In this document: positions 22,987-35,319 of the stretch, one piece after another | How the letters are laid out: every line of letters begins with the position of its first letter | How positions within the stretch are numbered: position 1 is the first letter of the stretch | Assembly: GCA_964017045.1 (NCBI GenBank) | Contig: OZ024797.1 | Coordinates: 14,775,562-14,839,561, forward strand | DNA length: 64,000 nt | Source: Omphiscola glabra | Taxonomy: Eukaryota > Mollusca > Gastropoda > Lymnaeidae | Direction: 5' to 3' | Notes under the pieces: generated by a model | What the model was told of the DNA's origin: nothing | Databases searched by the model: none | The model's input: only the letters and a program-made list of their open reading frames with translations | Program-made: the position numbers and the translations under genes

Positions 22987-24977
22987 ATGCTAAGTTTTGC
23001 GATGATGACAAAATAAAAAACCGCTCTATCAGGGTACACATGTTTGTACACGTGTTTGCATGTACATACTCTTTTATTTGTGCATATGATTTACCTGGTG
23101 CAATGTGACTGATATCCGAAATTTCCAGGTAACATGACACCAAATAAAAGACAATCTCCTCATAAACCTGCTGTTATGCGAGGCACACGTTTCACTGTAA
23201 TGGGAATTGAAGCAAAGCTTTCTTCCAAAAGCCACGATAAAGCCTTTCATAAGACACTTTGATCATAAAGTTAAAACGGCCTTGGATGTGACCTTCGCCC
23301 GTACAGGGAAGGATAACTCTTGTGTAGATTTAATTTTCGTGTTGTTTTTTTTCCCTCCACACACACCATCCTTGATTCTAAGCAATCTTATTATTCAATT
23401 ACAATATCCACGGAATCCGATCCCGTTATCTCATTCCACACCCCTCCACCCGCCCCCCCCCCCCCCCCACAAAACCAGCTTTGGCTTTAGTAGCCCGGCA
23501 GGGTAAGACACGTTTGAGACCACGGGTTATAAGGGCGAGAATGACATTTGCCTAATATGATTCTTCTTTTTTCTCTCTCTCTCTTTCTTAATAAATGAGA
23601 CGGCCAAATACTTTCATGAAACAATAACTTACCCAAATGGCTACGCGTGTTTATTTTATTGTTGTGTCTTCAGATGTAACAAAACACTAACAATGATTTG
23701 TCCGGCTCAGAAATAACAATAAGATGTGACGTCCCAGCTCACCCCCTCCCCCTGCACTCCAAGACTCCCAATAAATTCATCCAGCACTTATGACCATTTC
23801 GGGGGTGGGGGGGGGGGGGTCTTGATCCATCAGACATCAACTTATGAGATTATGCGTCGGCCGTCTGTAATCTTCCTGGGTCTTAGCTTCACCGATAGTT
23901 GCTGGGCGCTCACTGTGGTAGACAGGAGATGTTGTCAAGGGGTTGGGGGCGGGGAGTCACAGGGGGGGGGAAGGAAATGTGGTTAAGGAGATTGTATTGA
24001 GGGAGGGGGCTGAAATATAATAATATATACTTGCGTTCGTGGTCAGTTAGAGAAGACTCGAAAAAATCCTCGGGTTTTAAAAACTCCGACCATGGGAGAC
24101 AATCGCAAAGTTTGATCCCAGAGTTGACACTAGACGAAATGCTGTAGGACGTGCCAGGTAGGTTGTGGCTGATTGGTCTGTTTGGGACGAGCGTATTTGT
24201 AAAGCAATCTCGTTCAGATAAGAACGAGACAATAACTCGCGTTTATTATAAACTCGGCAAAGCCCCGTGAAATGAAATGTCCCCACCAACCGTGAACTGT
24301 TGTAAAATGTCGTGAGTCTGCGGGTCAAGGGATTTTCAAGGTCAGTCCGACGAGGTCGTTTTATTACCACTCAACCCTCAGCCACTCGTCTGATCAATCG
24401 CTACTCAAATGTCGTCTGCTAATTTTGTTAAATAAACCAGCAAATGCGTGGTCAGTGCATCATCACATAAATAACCAATCGTTTCATGACAATAATGACA
24501 CAACACTTTCACGTCTCATTCTGTTGGGACGAACAAATCTCTTCCTAAACTTGTGGTGATCATGGCGGCGGTGCATGCGTCCAGTGTCCGACATCAATAG
24601 GACGACCCATGTTTGTCTGAAGGAAACAATCACCATTGAGACAGAGATGTGACCGATTCTCCTGTGCACAGCCTTCGTTATTTTTTTATATAAAGTGTCT
24701 TTCGATTTCTCGGAATCAAACAATGGGATTGGGAATAGTAGGAAGTTATTGGAATCGTACAAGCACTAAATTTCGTATATCCGATTCTAAATTCTAAAGA
24801 TCCATCAGAAAAATTAGGCGCTTAAGGGTTCGAGTTCATAACACCTCCCCCCCCCCCCCCCCCGGGGCCACAAATGTACCGTATCAAGGATACAAGTATT
24901 TTTGATGTATCTGTTATTCTGAAATCACCATCTATACCCCATAACCCAACCCTATCCAAAACCCGCGCCTATGAATT
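22987..24977. other. Unannotated spacer with C/G tracts
   Basis: About 2 kb with homopolymer C or G tracts near 23454, 23807 and 24845. No gene, RNA or tandem array recognised. Confidence 0.55.
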
Positions 24978-25164
24978 CAGGGCCATCCTTAGGCCACTGC
25001 AACCTATGCGGCCGCAATGGGCCCCGCACTTTCATAGGCCCCGCCCCGAATTTATTTTCTAAAACAAAATCTTAATTTTCACGTATTATCCTTATCTTCT
25101 ACCCAGAATGGGCCCCGCGCAATCCGTTTCGCATAGGGCCCCGCAATTGTTAGGGTCGGCCCTG
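24978..25164 (+). mobile_element. hAT MITE, CAGGGCCATCC ends
   Basis: A 187-bp element starting CAGGGCCATCCTTAGGCC and ending GTTAGGGTCGGCCCTG, imperfect inverted repeats. Flanks TATGAATT (24970-24977) and TATGAATG (25165-25172) agree at 7 of 8 positions, supporting hAT-type insertion. The interior has GGGCCCCGC phrases on both sides. It does not encode a protein. Confidence 0.87.
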
Positions 25165-26380
25165 TATGAATGTAGTACTATGATTTGTATTGTGGATTCT
25201 ATAAAGAATCTCACTTGCTTGAATTTAGTCTGGCTTTACATAGCAATTATGAGGAGAAGAAAGTGAAAAAAAATGAGTTGATCTTCAGAGAATCGTATTC
25301 ATTTATCTTTGGGATTGGGTGGTTGGGGCTTGGGGGGGGGGGGAGAAAGAGAGAGAGATGAGTTGGTCGAGAATAAAGAAAGAAGACGTGGAGAGAAGGA
25401 AAAAAAACTGTTAATAAACATATAACTGCGGCGGTTCTCAAAGATGTCTGGATTGATCGGTTGTAGCGGCGGAAATCATATTTCGTTGACACAACAGGAT
25501 GATGGACGCGTCTGCCCTAGTGCAGGACTTGGGGAATTTGGGGGGGGGGGGGGGGGGTTGGAGTTCATGGCATTGATGCCGGTCACTGGCGTGTCTGACG
25601 TCTACGCTAACTTCTCTTCGTTTTATCCTTTGACTTGACTGGAAACCTCCAGTCGTAAATGACGGAACGAGGGAGAAAGATGTATCCGACAACGCACGAA
25701 TTATTTATACGACAAATCATGTTTTAGTCTATCATCATTTTAACTTGTGGCAGATTGGACGCCCAACACCCCCACTCCCACCGCAGCACCCCCACCACAA
25801 CACCCCCACCACAAAGCCCCCACCGCAACAAACCCACCGCAACACCCCCCACACTTTTTTCCACCAAGAATCTATCACATTGTCGCGTAACGCCATCATG
25901 TCAACGTCTACTGAAATCATATTTTATGTCTTAGTTTATTCTCACCTAATAACGTCATCTAATTAAACAAATTATAATATTTATCACAATTAAGAAACAT
26001 ATTTTATGGGACACACCTCTATCTATTAAAGAATATCCCCGTCCTGCTGTTATATCACGACCCATATTTAAAGATTTCTATTTTCGCTGCGCTAGCTGAA
26101 TTTTGTCTCAAATCCCGATAAAAAAAAAAAGATGTCTGTCCATAGCCCTTTCCCGTGACAGTTAAAAGATTTCGATCTCTACACCCCCCCCCCCCCTAAC
26201 CTCAACCCCCCACATCAACCCCCACCTCAATCCCCCACCCCACCTCAAACCCCCCCTCGTCACGAAGCCCACCCTCAAAGCACAAGTGCTCACGGTGCAC
26301 TCCATTGCGAGCGATCGATGACCACGAGATCGAACTGTTTGGCCATGACCCAGTTGCCTTCTCGCCCTCCCCTGATTGGA
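25165..26380. other. Unannotated spacer with G/C tracts
   Basis: Contains G tracts at about 25331 and 25541, a C-rich ACCCCCACC patch at 25769-25850 and a C tract at 26184. No gene recognised. Confidence 0.55.
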
Positions 26381-27198
26381 CTATTTAAGAGAGAGAGAGA
26401 GAGAGAGAGAGACTTGATTCAAAACAGACAGGAGCGGGCGTAGGGATATCCTAAGGTGTGAGGAGGAATGAGGGATATGAGTGCTGGGGATAGAGTATAT
26501 ATGAGGTAGGTGATAGAGTAAAGGAGAGGCATTGGTGTACAATGCAAAAAAAATATAAATAAATCACAACTGCCTATGTATAGAATATATGTATAGAGAG
26601 AGAAAGTGTGTGTGTGAGAGAGAGAGAGAATTGAGTGAAAAATTGTGGAGAGAATCAGGGAGAGATAGGGAATGACAGAGAGAGAGAGAGAGAGAAAGAA
26701 GGGGGAGGGGTAGAAAGAGATGGGAGAAAGAGACGTCGTCTCAGATAAGGAATGAGAGATTAAGAATTAGAGATAGAATAGCACGGGGAGATAGTGAGGT
26801 GTGGAACATTGGAGAACAAGATAGATAAAGAGAAAGAGAGAGGGGGGGTAGGTGTGAGAGATTATTATGTTGCGTTTCTCCGTCCGGATTTCCCGGAAGC
26901 TATAACATTTTTCTGTTGATTACAAAATTTAAGAGTTTTCCTTGTCCGGCCCCAAGACGGTCCAATGTAATGTGGCTTTAGATTGCTTTTAATACTTTAG
27001 TTGGAGTCGTTGCTGTTGTATTACTTGGTGGTATTAGAGAGGTAGAGAGAGAGAGAGGGAGAGTTAGAGAGAGAGAGTTAGTGGTGTGGGAGAGAAAGAC
27101 AGAGAGAAAGAGACAGTGAGAGAGAGAGAGAGAGAGTTAGAGAGAGAGAGAGAGAGAGAGTTAGTGGTGTGGGAGAGAAAGACAGAGAGAAAGAGACA

Positions 27199-27229
<31 letters not shown>

Positions 27230-27320
27230 TTAGAGAGAGAGAGAGTTAATGGTGTGGGAGAGAAAGACAGAGAGAAAGAGACAGTGTGAGAGAGAGAGAG
27301 AGTGAGAGAGAGAGAGAGAG
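26381..27320. repeat. GA-rich block with embedded longer repeat
   Basis: Several (GA)n runs separated by AT-rich sequence. Within 27060-27320 a longer unit of about 90 bp recurs three times, marked by TTAGTGGTGTGGGAGAGAAA and GACAGAGAGAAAGAGACAGT. Confidence 0.9.
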
Positions 27321-27436
27321 AAGGTGATATATTGTCATACGGTTACGATTGAGTTAGAGCGTGACTGTTAGTATGAATGGGGCGATGATGGAATGGTATG
27401 GGATAAAATTGTTAATAATGTTTTTCTTTTGTTTTT

Positions 27437-27940
27437 AGATATACAGAGAGAGAGAGAGAGGGAGAGAGAGAGAGAGGGAGAGAGAGATATCTATTGAGAG
27501 CCGTGTGAACTCTTATTATATTGAGTGCAGTAATATAATGAGAGAAAAAACGAAAAAAACTGGGAACGAGAGAGAGAGAATGGTAGAGAGAGAATGAGAG
27601 AGAGAAAATGAGAGAGAGAATAAGAGAAAGAGAAAGAGAGAACGAGAGAGAGAAAACGACAGAGAAATGGAGAGACATAATTTTAGAGAGGTAGAAAACG
27701 AGAGAGAGAATGCTATATATAGAGAGAGAACGAGAGAAAGAGAATGCTAGAGAGAGAGAACGAAAGAGAGAGATAACGAGTGAGAGAGGGAGAGATAGAA
27801 CGTTACAAGGGAAAAGAGAGAACGAGAGAAGAAGGAGAGAGAGAATGGGAGAGAGAAAGTGAACGAGAGAGCTAGAGAACTAGAGAGAGAATGAGACAGA
27901 GAGAGAGAGAGAGAGAGAACGAGAGTGGGAGAGATAAACA
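27437..27940. repeat. Purine-rich GAGA/GAAC block
   Basis: About 500 bp of GAGAGA with interspersed AACGAGAGA and AATGAGAGA units. Minus-strand S/L-rich frames are artefacts. Confidence 0.92.
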
Positions 27941-28432
27941 ATTTTGACGTCGACAAAGGCTCTGTCAATATTATTGTAAGAACTGAAAATGAATGTCCAT
28001 ATCTCTAAAGTAATAAAACCAATTAAGATGTCTGGTTGCGTAGCAACATCCCCAGTCTAATGTTGCCATGAAAGAAATTGCAAAAAGTGAAGTCAAAGCA
28101 TATCAACGAAGGAGACGAAAATGCTTCCCACCAATGGATAGAATGTACTCTTATATCAAAGACTGTCTCGATAGTTGGATTACTCGCACTGTTAACCCTT
28201 TTCTTCTTCTTCTCTTTTTTGTTTTTGTTTTTGTAACGTCGCACTGTTTTTGCTCAGATCTATTCAAAAGACCAGCTCTCTAAAAGTACTCTACTATCTA
28301 TTTCAAAGTTTCGCACCGTGCCGTATTGTGTAGGTGACCTAATTAATCCTAGAACGTCATTACCCATTTTTTAAGACACACTTTTCTTGAAAGGAACATT
28401 TTATAGATAAATCTTACGAATACCGCATGGTA

Positions 28433-28620
28433 CAGCGGCTCTCAACCTGTGGGTCGTGACCCTTTTGCGGGTCGAACGACACTTACACAGGGGTCGCCTA
28501 AGACCATCGGAAAACACGTATTTATGAAGTAGCAAAGAAGATAATTTTATGGTTGGGATTCATCTCTGCATGAGGAACTGCATTAAAGGGTCGTGGAATT
28601 AGGAAGGTTGAGACCCACTG
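28433..28620 (+). mobile_element. SPIN-like hAT MITE, copy 3
   Basis: A 188-bp copy with CAGCGGCTCTCAACCTGTGG at the left and AAGGTTGAGACCCACTG at the right. It has a short internal deletion relative to copy 4. The flanking octamers do not match convincingly, so its target duplication has decayed. Confidence 0.85.
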
Positions 28621-28861
28621 ACAGTGGAATAATTGTAGATTAAAGTTAAAGCGAATGATGTTAGATTGAGCTGTGTTATGTTTGACGGGGAAGTACCTCA
28701 TGGTTTAAAATATGTCTCCTGGCATCTCTTGCTTTGTTGTCCACCTAGGTGAGTTCGGATCTATGCTGAATTCGAGGTCTCTTGACCCACGACCAAATGA
28801 AAGGTCACACGGCATCATCAAGTCACTTGACACGTGACACTCTTCTGAATGCCTGGTCTCA

Positions 28862-29285
28862 TAAGAGAAGCTGGCATCTTCAACAGCCATCCTGGTTGTG
28901 CGTGGGAGAGGGGCTTGCATCTTCAACAGCATTCTTGGTTGTGCGTGGGAGAGGGGCTTGCATCTTCAACAGCCTTCTTGGTTGTGCGTGGGAGAGGGGC
29001 TTGCATCTTCAACAGCCTTCTTGGTTGTGCGTGGGAGAGGGGCTTGCAACTTCAACACCCTTCTTGGTTGTGCGTGGAAGTGGGTCTGGCATCTTCAACG
29101 GCCTTCTTGGTTGTGCGTGCAAGTGGGACTGGCATCTTTAACAGCCTTCTTGGTTGTGCGTGCAAGTGGGGCTGGCATCTTTAACAGCCTTCTTGGTTGT
29201 GCGTGCAAGTGGGGCTGGCATCTTCAACGGCCTTCTTGGTTGTGCGTGCAAGTGGGGCTGGCATCTTCCTTTGTGGTTGTGCGTT
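28862..29285. repeat. 44-bp minisatellite
   Basis: Nine to ten units containing CTTGGTTGTGCGTGGGAGAG and CATCTTCAACAGCCTTC. Two subtypes follow each other: GGGAGAGGGGCTTG on the left and GCAAGTGGGGCTGG on the right, suggesting separate local expansions. Confidence 0.95.
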
Positions 29286-29338
29286 GGAGAGGGTCTGGAA
29301 GCCGTTGATTTAAGGCTAGGCCGCAGGAGTAGGTTTCA

Positions 29339-29634
29339 GTCTTATTATGTTTTGGTAAAAGGGAGAGCACTTGAGCAGCATGCCAAGAGAAGTATTATGT
29401 TTTGGTAAAAGGGAGAGCACTTGAGCTGCATTCCAAGAGAAATATTATATTTTGGTAAAAGGGAGAGCACTTGAGCTGCATTCCAAGAGAAATATTATAT
29501 TTTGGTAAAAGGGAGAGCACTTGAGCTGCATTCCAAGAGAAATATTATATTTTGGTAAAAGGGAGAGCACTTGAGCTGCATTCCAAGAGAAATATTATAT
29601 TTTGGTAAAAGGGAGAGCACTTGAGTTGCACTCC
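29339..29634. repeat. 50-bp minisatellite
   Basis: About six units, exactly 50 bp apart where GGGAGAGCAC recurs (29411, 29461, 29511). Units contain TATTTTGGTAAAAGGGAGAG and CTGCATTCCAAGAGAAA. Nearly identical. Confidence 0.96.
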
Positions 29635-30072
29635 AAGTGGATGAGAAATGTTTCAAAGGGAAGATAACTCGGGCAAATTATTGCTGGTAAAATATTTAGT
29701 ATCAAGGAAAAGTATCGAATATAGAGGATAATAGACCTAATTTCATTTTACATTTCGGATATCTCAGGGAGTGTAGTTTGACCGCTGCCAATTATGCCAA
29801 GTCGCCTGATAGTCTTCCCGCGCCAAGCTCGTTGAGATGACATCTGACTTGAGTGTTTAAGGACTCTCGGAGCTTAACTCTTCCTTTAGTATAGCTGACC
29901 TTTCTTGTCTGTTCTAACTGGATATTCAATCAAGGTTGGGGGTCGAACCCGCACGCATTCGAATCCGCAACCGTTTATTCGAGAGGCAGACAACATTACC
30001 AGCAAGCAACATGAGTAAGATTGTAGTATTCGTAATAGTTGAACATCAACCCATTCGTATTCTTAAGATACT

Positions 30073-30627
30073 AGATATAGCCTGGCAAACATTAGCGACA
30101 GCAATGCGTGAACTTCCAATCTGCTAGATAGAGCCCGCCGAAAATTGGCGATAGCAATGCGTGTACATCCCGTCTACAAAAGATACTTGACAAAACATGA
30201 ACTCAAGTGACGCACATTTAAGAATCCCAATTTTTGTTACACCCTTTCCCCCAATGATACGTGACTGCACCCTTTTTATTTCACGCCTATGAACTAAATT
30301 AAATATTATGATGTCTCAACCCCTTTTCAACCGTCTATATTTTCACACCATACTTACATTGAGACGATTTCATTTTCCGAAAAGAAAATATTACACACGA
30401 AACGCAAATGCGCTATTAAAAAAAATCATTTAGCGTAGCTATCGGGAATTATAATTTGTGCGCTATTGAACTCATTATTGAACCATACTTTCTTTCAAAC
30501 ATTTAGAATTAATTGTAAAATACTCTCAATGCCAAATACGCTGAATAGTAAGCAGGCATCTTGTTAGGAAGTAGCCGGAAATGGAAGCAGTGCACAAGTC
30601 ACACCAGAAGCGTAATATATATGAGAT
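30073..30627 (-). repeat. Unclassified dispersed repeat, copy 2
   Basis: Inverted relative of 3241-3715, with CTTGACAAAACATGAACTCA, AAGAATCCCAATTTTTGTTA and CCGGAAATGGAAGCAGT matching the other copy. Its plus-strand left end is duplicated: the ATAGCCTGGCAAACATTAGC segment at 30073-30127 and the related AGAGCCCGCCGAAAATTGGC segment at 30128-30180. Confidence 0.8.
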
Positions 30628-30711
30628 CATATCAGGCTTCGAGCGTACAGAAAGTAGCTGAAGTCATGGATTGCTACATTGTATGTTTTAGCGTTATTTA
30701 TTTTTAATGGA

Positions 30712-30930
30712 AACTATCCTGTAACCATAAGGCACCTATCCAGTAACTATCTGGTAACTATCCGGTAACAATCCTGTAACTATCTAGTAACTATCCGTTT
30801 ACTATCCATTAAATATCTGGAAACTATCCGGTAACTAATCATTAACGATCTAATAAATATCTGGTTAAAATCCGGTAATTATCCGGTAACCATCGGTAAT
30901 TATCCGGTAACATTCGGTAACTATCAACTA
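30712..30930. repeat. Degenerate 10-11-bp (ACTATCCGGTA)n array
   Basis: About 20 diverged units around CTATCCGGTAA. Likely an old array. Confidence 0.85.
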
Positions 30931-31048
30931 ATTGTTCGTATTCTTATAATATAATATTAACGCTATAAACTAGTGCTCCAGTAATTGTGAAAATGTTCCA
31001 AAATTTAAAGTAACTGATCCGATGACTAAACTAGTGTAAAGGATGATA

Positions 31049-31655
31049 TATACATCCTTGTAGCATTGGAAGACATCCTTGTAGCATTGGGAGACATCCT
31101 TGTAGCATTGGGAGACATCCTTGTAGCATTGGAAGATATCTTTGTAGCATTCGAAGACATTCTTGTATTAATCGAAGATATCCTTGCAGCATTCAAGGAC
31201 ATCCTTGTATGTTCCAAGACTTCCTTGTATTATTCGAAGACATCCTTGTATTATTGGAAGACATCCTTGTAGCATTCGAAGATATCCCTGTAGCATTGGA
31301 ATACATCCTTGTAGCATTCGAAGACATCCTTGTAGCATTGGAAGACATCCTTGTAGCATTGAAAGACATCCTTGTAGCATTGGAAAACATCCTTGTAGCA
31401 TTCGAAGACATCCTTGTAGCATTGGAAGACATCCTTGTAGCATTGAAAGACATCCTTGTAGCATTGGAAGACATCCTTGTAGCATTGGAAGACATCCTTC
31501 TATCATTCGAAGACATCCTTCTATCATTCGAATACATCCTTGTATCATCGAATACATCCTTGTATCATCGAAGACATCCTTCTATCATTCGAATACATCC
31601 TTGTATCATTCGAAGACATCCTTGTATCATTCGAAGACATCCTTGTATCACACGA
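31049..31655. repeat. 21-bp minisatellite
   Basis: About 29 units of GACATCCTTGTAGCATTGGA plus one base, with ATTCGAAGAC and TATCATTCG variants clustering to the right. Because 21 is divisible by three, frames stay open on both strands, giving apparent 130-190-residue proteins. Confidence 0.97.
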
Positions 31656-32797
31656 AGGTTCAGATTTATATATTTTTCGAGTTATCGGTGTTTAAGAAAA
31701 GGGAAAAAAATGTAATATTACAATTTTTATCAAATTCAGAAGAACACATGCAATGAAAAAAATAATTTGCAACCAACTTTTGTTTGATTATAATATTTAA
31801 GAAAAGTTCCATCCTTTCACAAGTTCCCTTGCTTACTTTCTGTCAATCCCATTTCATCCGAAACTAGTCCATGTCCCACTAAATATATTATGAAAAGACG
31901 AAAAAGAAGAAAAACAAAAACGAAGGCAGCATATAAACAAAGGCAAGCTCTCTTATTAATAAATTCAGTCCCGGCCCTAAATCATACCTAATCAATTTAT
32001 TGGGGCCCGGTCCCATGCGATACCATACTGATGGGTGTCTGAAGAACTAAATCAATGGCAAACAATCTACGTCACGTCCGGCCACCGAGTTGCCAGATAT
32101 TTATTGCTGATCTCGGCCAAATGTCAACTCTGCAGGCTCCCAGCATTTCCCCTTTCATGATCTCCCTTCCCTTCTTCCCCCACCCCCTCCACGAAAGTTT
32201 TGATAGCACTGTCCGAAATTCGGAGAATCATTTCGTACTCTGTGACTCGTGTATCCATGTATCATCTCTTATTGTCTCAGTTAATGTTGAAAAAGTAACA
32301 TTACAAGATATACGCGACTGTTGCAGAAGCAAATGCACATGTGGGAGATCACATTATTTTTTAATAAAAAAAGTGATTTAGAGCCTAACTGTCACTGTTA
32401 TATCTTCCATGGAATATGGTTCATATGGCATTTTATATTTTTATTTTAAATTTTCTTGGATTGCAGGCGCTTAGGGTTATACTTTCCTCAGCCGCCCCTG
32501 TCTTTGAATCCACAACTTGCGGGTGGGGGGTGGGAGGGGAAGTGAGGCGGGCTTAAATTGCTCACTTCATTCGTCTCTGCTCATCAATGCGACGATAGTC
32601 ACGACTTAGTGTTACTATAAATAGATAATGACCCTACAATAAACAGTATATCTGCGCATGTTTGGATTGGTTCAGTTGCAATGAGAACCTATTTTCGGGA
32701 GAGAGTTTTGCATTTTCTTCCCAATGAAGTACGTCCAGGAATAGCACCACAGCTCGCGCTGATTGGAGATGGTATCATTTACGTCTGTCCTACATAA
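31656..32797. other. Unannotated AT-rich spacer
   Basis: About 1.1 kb. The small frame at 32055-32381 has no domain I recognise. Fragments near 31975 and 32505 contain CGGCCC/GCCCCTG phrases like hAT ends but do not pair up. Confidence 0.5.
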
Positions 32798-33017
32798 TAG
32801 ATGTGTTTGTATGTGTGTCTGTATGTGGGCGCGCGCGCGTGTGTGTGTAAGAGTTTGCGTTTGTCTCTGTGTTGTTGTTTTATTATTTGTTTGTGTATTT
32901 CGTATGTGCGTGGTTGTGTGCGTGTCGGTGTGCGTGTGCGTGTAAGTGTGCGTTTTCGTCTCTTTGTTGTTGCCTTAGTATATTTTGTGTCCGTGAGTGT
33001 GTTTGTGTGCGTGCCTT
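32798..33017. repeat. GT-rich low-complexity tract
   Basis: GTGTGT and GCGCGCGC alternation (GCGCGCGCGTGTGTGTG near 32829) with alternating purine/pyrimidine character that could adopt Z-DNA. Confidence 0.85.
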
Positions 33018-33052
33018 TGGTTTTTTTCCCCAGTGTTTTTGTCTGAGTTTTT

Positions 33053-33165
33053 TTTTTGCCTTTATCTTTTGCCTGTTTTTCTTTGCCTGTAGTTTTGCCT
33101 GTTTTTCTTTGCCTGTAGTTTTGCCTGTTTTTCTTTGCCTGTAGTTTTGCCTGCGTTTTTTATTG
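33053..33165. repeat. About 26-bp (TTTTGCCTGTTTTTCTTTGC)n repeat
   Basis: About four units of TTTTTCTTTGCCTGTAGTTT plus GCCTG. Confidence 0.9.
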
Positions 33166-33317
33166 TTTGCTTGAGTTTCTTTGCCTGTCTGGGTCTATGC
33201 ATTAGCCTGGGAACACAAAGCCCACAGCTTGGCACTCACAATCGTTGAGAGTTCTTCATCTTCAACTCATCAAAACTTCACAACACAATTTTTGCTCAAG
33301 GGGGGGGGGGGGGGGAT

Positions 33318-33523
33318 TCAAGGACCATAGATTCTGGGACCATAGATTCTGGGACAATAGATTCTGGGACCATAGATTCTGGGACCATAGATGCTGGGAC
33401 CATAGATTCTGGGACCATAGATGCTGGGACCATAGATTCTGGGACCATAGATTCTGGGACCATAGATTCTGGGACTATAGATGCTGGGACCATAGATTCT
33501 GGGACCATAGATTCTGGGACCAT
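33318..33523. repeat. 15-bp (GATTCTGGGACCATA)n array, locus 1
   Basis: About 14 units of the same 15-bp sequence that forms the larger array at 35333-35967, in the same orientation. It follows directly on a G15 tract (33301-33315). Units vary mainly at GATTCT/GATGCT. Inverted repeats are not seen around this locus. Confidence 0.97.
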
Positions 33524-34296
33524 ATCTTTTTTTAAAACACAAATTAAGAGACGCCTCTGCCTATATTATCCAATGTGTCACATCACAAAAAATATATATA
33601 TAAAAAATCCACAGGTGTAAAGGGAGATTAGCGTGTTTAAAAAAATAATTTAAATCCAAGTTACCCGTCATGATTTCTTATCACTTCCTGGTTCAACAGT
33701 GTTTGTGTTATCTACGTAGCGCAGTCGAGACATAAAGATGAAGAGACTTCCAGGGACTGTAACACCTACGGTAATCAAGTTTTTTAAACAACCACAAATA
33801 CTACTAATACACAGAGACGTCAGGTGTGGAATTCGATACCATTTTTGACACTGACCTTTCCGAGGTCATCCAAACCTATCGATAAAGAACCTGGTTGATC
33901 TTGAGACAAAGTGTATCGTCCGTTTCGACCCTGTTCAAAGAGTGGAAAAACAAAATCCCTGGCGCGCGCTGAATCTTACACAATCAGAGCTGCCATTTTA
34001 ACGATCAAATCTGGGGGGTCACAAACAATTACAGTTAACACGTTTGGATTTAGGGGCTGTTTAAGGTCAACAGATGTCTGTTAGTCTTAATTCATTCCTT
34101 ACCACCTTTGCGACCCGAGCAGGCCACGGCGAGACACAGGTGGTCTTGGCGCGAAGACAGCTAATAAAATATTGGTGACGTGGGTTTGAAAGTTTCTCTG
34201 CTGTTAAGTCACTAACGGGGAAAAAAAAAGTAGAGCTATAATTTTTTAAAAATTAAAAATGTATTGACAAACCCGTTTGCGTTCATAATCATGACA
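33524..34296. other. Unannotated spacer
   Basis: About 770 bp between arrays. No gene, RNA or repeat recognised. Confidence 0.55.
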
Positions 34297-34388
34297 CTAA
34301 TAAATGTGTAAAGGGTAAATCAGAAAACTGAAAAATGTGTAAAGGGTAAATCAGGAAACTGATAAATTGTGTAAAGGGTAAATCAAGA
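34297..34388. repeat. About 30-bp repeat, three copies
   Basis: Three copies of TGTGTAAAGGGTAAATCAGR followed by AAACTGA-type sequence, with small length differences. Confidence 0.88.
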
Positions 34389-34652
34389 CATATTCCAAAG
34401 CGATCCCAAAATGTTGACATGTGCAATAATGTTTTACTTGACCAAATCATCTTTTGTGTTCCATTCGGTTCTTTCCGTGTATCTTTTTTGGGCCGGTGAT
34501 TCTCAGCCCTAACTATATTCTCAAACCCTTACGGAATGTTTTACTAAAACTCGCATCCGGTACAAAAATAGCAATGCAATTTTTTTTATAGAATTTTGAA
34601 AAAAAGAAAGACTTCAAATGTTTGAACATTTAATGACAACGAGAGAAGTACT

Positions 34653-35083
34653 GTAAAACTACATTTTGGTACTGTAAAACTACATTTTGGTACTGTAAAA
34701 CTACATTTTGGTACTGTAAAACTACATTTTGGTACTGTAAAACTACATTTTGGTACTATAAAACTACATTTTGGTACTGTAAAACTACATTTTGGTACTG
34801 TAAAACTACATTTTGGTACTGTAAAACTACATTTTGGTACTGTAAAACTACATTTTGGTACTGTAAAATTACATTTTGGTACCGTAAAACTACATTTTGG
34901 TACTGTAAAACTACATTTTGGTACTATAAAACTACATTTTGGTACTGTAAAACTACATTTTGGTACTGTAAAACTACATTTTGGTACTGTAAAACTACAA
35001 TTTGGTACTGTAAAACTACATTTTGGTACTGTAAAATTACATTTTGGTACTTTAAAACTACATTTTGGTACTGTAAAACTACA
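34653..35083. repeat. 21-bp minisatellite
   Basis: About 20 units of ACTGTAAAACTACATTTTGG plus T. Only about six single-base variants are seen in the whole array, so it is young or strongly homogenised. Confidence 0.97.
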
Positions 35084-35152
35084 TGTTGATCAGAAACTTT
35101 AAACGCAATCGTTTGTAATATCTATTTGTTGTTTTCTTGTTTCGTCCTTTCC

Positions 35153-35182
35153 GGCTAAAGAAGGCGCTTAGCCGAAACGTCC
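35153..35182 (+). other. Recurrent hairpin motif, copy 1
   Basis: GGCTAAAGAAGGCGCTTAGC then CGAAACGTCC: a GGC/GCC stem with a short loop followed by GAAACG. Related sequences occur at 44921-44958 and, inverted, at 60797-60834. It lies 70 bp after a minisatellite. The parent element is not identified. Confidence 0.6.
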
Positions 35183-35319
35183 TTATAATTGTCCTGGAAT
35201 TTTGATGAAGCTCAAACATAGCTTGCTCCACTGTTTGTTTACTTGACAAGACCTGAACGCATTCCTATGGTTGAATGACGAATATGTTTGTGAGGTTTTT
35301 TTTATTCACTCACCCACCA

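Noticed and set aside
29936..29985. tRNA-like GGTCGAACCC/TTCGAATCC phrases
   Set aside because: No acceptor or anticodon stem can be formed around them.
31970..32510. CGGCCCTA and GCCGCCCCTG phrases as ends of one hAT element
   Set aside because: The two do not form inverted repeats with each other and flank octamers do not match.
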